A stretch of DNA of 64,000 bases from Dillenia suffruticosa. Taxonomy: Eukaryota > Streptophyta > Magnoliopsida > Dilleniales > Dilleniaceae. The notes below the pieces were generated by a model. That model worked only from the letters and a program-made list of their open reading frames with translations, did not search any database and was not told the origin of the DNA. Every line of letters starts with the position of its first letter. The first letter of the stretch is position 1. The position numbers and the translations under genes were made by a program. The stretch covers positions 6,386,001 to 6,450,000 of the forward strand of contig JAVTVX010000010.1 in assembly GCA_033439265.1 (NCBI GenBank), read 5' to 3'. This document shows positions 63,425 through 64,000 of this stretch, one piece after another.

Positions 63425-64000
63425 CCAAGTTAGCGTGGGGCAAACTGGCAATGACGTTCTCGTCCACTACTTCCAAAAGAGCATCACCTACTTGAATGAG
63501 TGCAAAGTCTAAATTCGGCACTTCTGAGCTGGCATTCTCACCATCCGGAGGCATAGCATCCGCCAACCCTGAGGGGCGAATGATCTCCATAGCATACTGC
63601 AGCTTCTTGGATGACCGATGCTGGGCATGTTTATGCTGATCAATAGTTAGTTTTCCCTAGCTCGACTATCTTCCTCTTGGTAGCCTGAAGAGATCGCCCG
63701 CATGCTTTAGTTAGTTTTTTTGTAGCCTGTAGCCACACCTCATGCACCCTAGCCTGTGCCTCCAGTCCTTTGCGTCTCTTGGAGACCACTTTACATCATT
63801 GGAGCACCATGTTTAGGTCAGTTTTTAGATGCTCCATCTCCTCATTTTTTACATTCAAAGTGGTTATAGATACTTTCTCCTCCTCGATCTCCTTCTCTTT
63901 TTCTTAAAGAACATGTTGCAAACGAGAGATCTCGGCACCCATCTAATCTACTCGATGCCTCAGATAATTGATCATCTGCTCTTGCTTCAACCTTTGAAAC
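63425..64000 (-). pseudogene. Coiled-coil ORF fragment, possible antisense ORF of a Tat element
   Basis: Reading the minus strand from the right edge gives MINYLRHRVD, stop, MGAEISRLQHVL, stop, EKEKEIEEEKVSITTLN, MEHLKTDLNMVLQ, stop, then LEAQARVHEVWLQATKKLTKA. A single-base frameshift near 63655 leads to SSKKLQYAMEIIRPSGLADA, NLDFALIQVGDALLEV and a stop near 63420. With three stops and one frameshift in about 190 codons it is a pseudogene. The first two thirds are heptad-rich. It continues beyond the window. Its antisense position downstream of Tat-type Gag-PR and beside tandem repeats recalls the antisense ORF of Tat elements such as Grande and Retand; this is inference, and an unrelated host gene fragment is possible. 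Confidence 0.45.

Overview
This is nuclear DNA from a flowering plant, most likely a eudicot. It is AT-rich, has spliced plant genes, and is dominated by old transposable elements of plant-specific lineages. No organelle, bacterial or viral gene set is present, and no rRNA or tRNA gene was seen.

Layout. 1-250: scrap of a copia-type Gag. 1404-11468: complete but dead Ty1/copia element of the Sirevirus type, with LTRs of about 1.46 kb, gag-PR-IN-RT-RH, a post-pol ORF and several polypurine tracts. 11885-14298 (-): intact five-exon LTI65/RD29B/CAP160-type stress-protein gene with an ABRE and a TATA box upstream. 15470-24859 (+): decayed copy of the meiotic crossover gene SHOC1, broken by stops, frameshifts and a tRNA-derived SINE that landed in an exon. 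27149-32604 (-): intact nine-exon gene for a 1113-aa protein with an N-terminal C2 (EEIG1/EHBP1-type) domain and a long coiled coil. 34263-35695: non-autonomous inverted-repeat transposon with an 8-bp target duplication, carrying a 388-bp foldback element with a perfect 9-bp duplication. 38468-55771: about 17 kb of very AT-rich DNA filled with the heptamer GTTCTGC and its reverse complement GCAGAAC, often paired as hairpins and amplified by several rounds of direct duplication. 56690-58165: fossil RTE-type LINE. 59148-61322: Gag-protease remnant of a Tat-lineage Ty3/gypsy element, followed by short tandem repeats and a minus-strand coiled-coil ORF (63425-64000) that may be its antisense ORF.

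The two intact genes do not form a functional unit. The LTI65-like gene is probably induced by ABA, drought or cold. The coiled-coil gene is probably housekeeping or cytoskeletal/trafficking related. The SHOC1 copy cannot encode a full protein as read here, so a working copy is expected elsewhere if this species uses the ZMM crossover pathway.

Exon boundaries were worked out by eye from splice consensus and frame continuity. Both intact gene models close exactly in frame (1539 and 3342 coding nt). Identities between repeats are visual estimates, not alignments.
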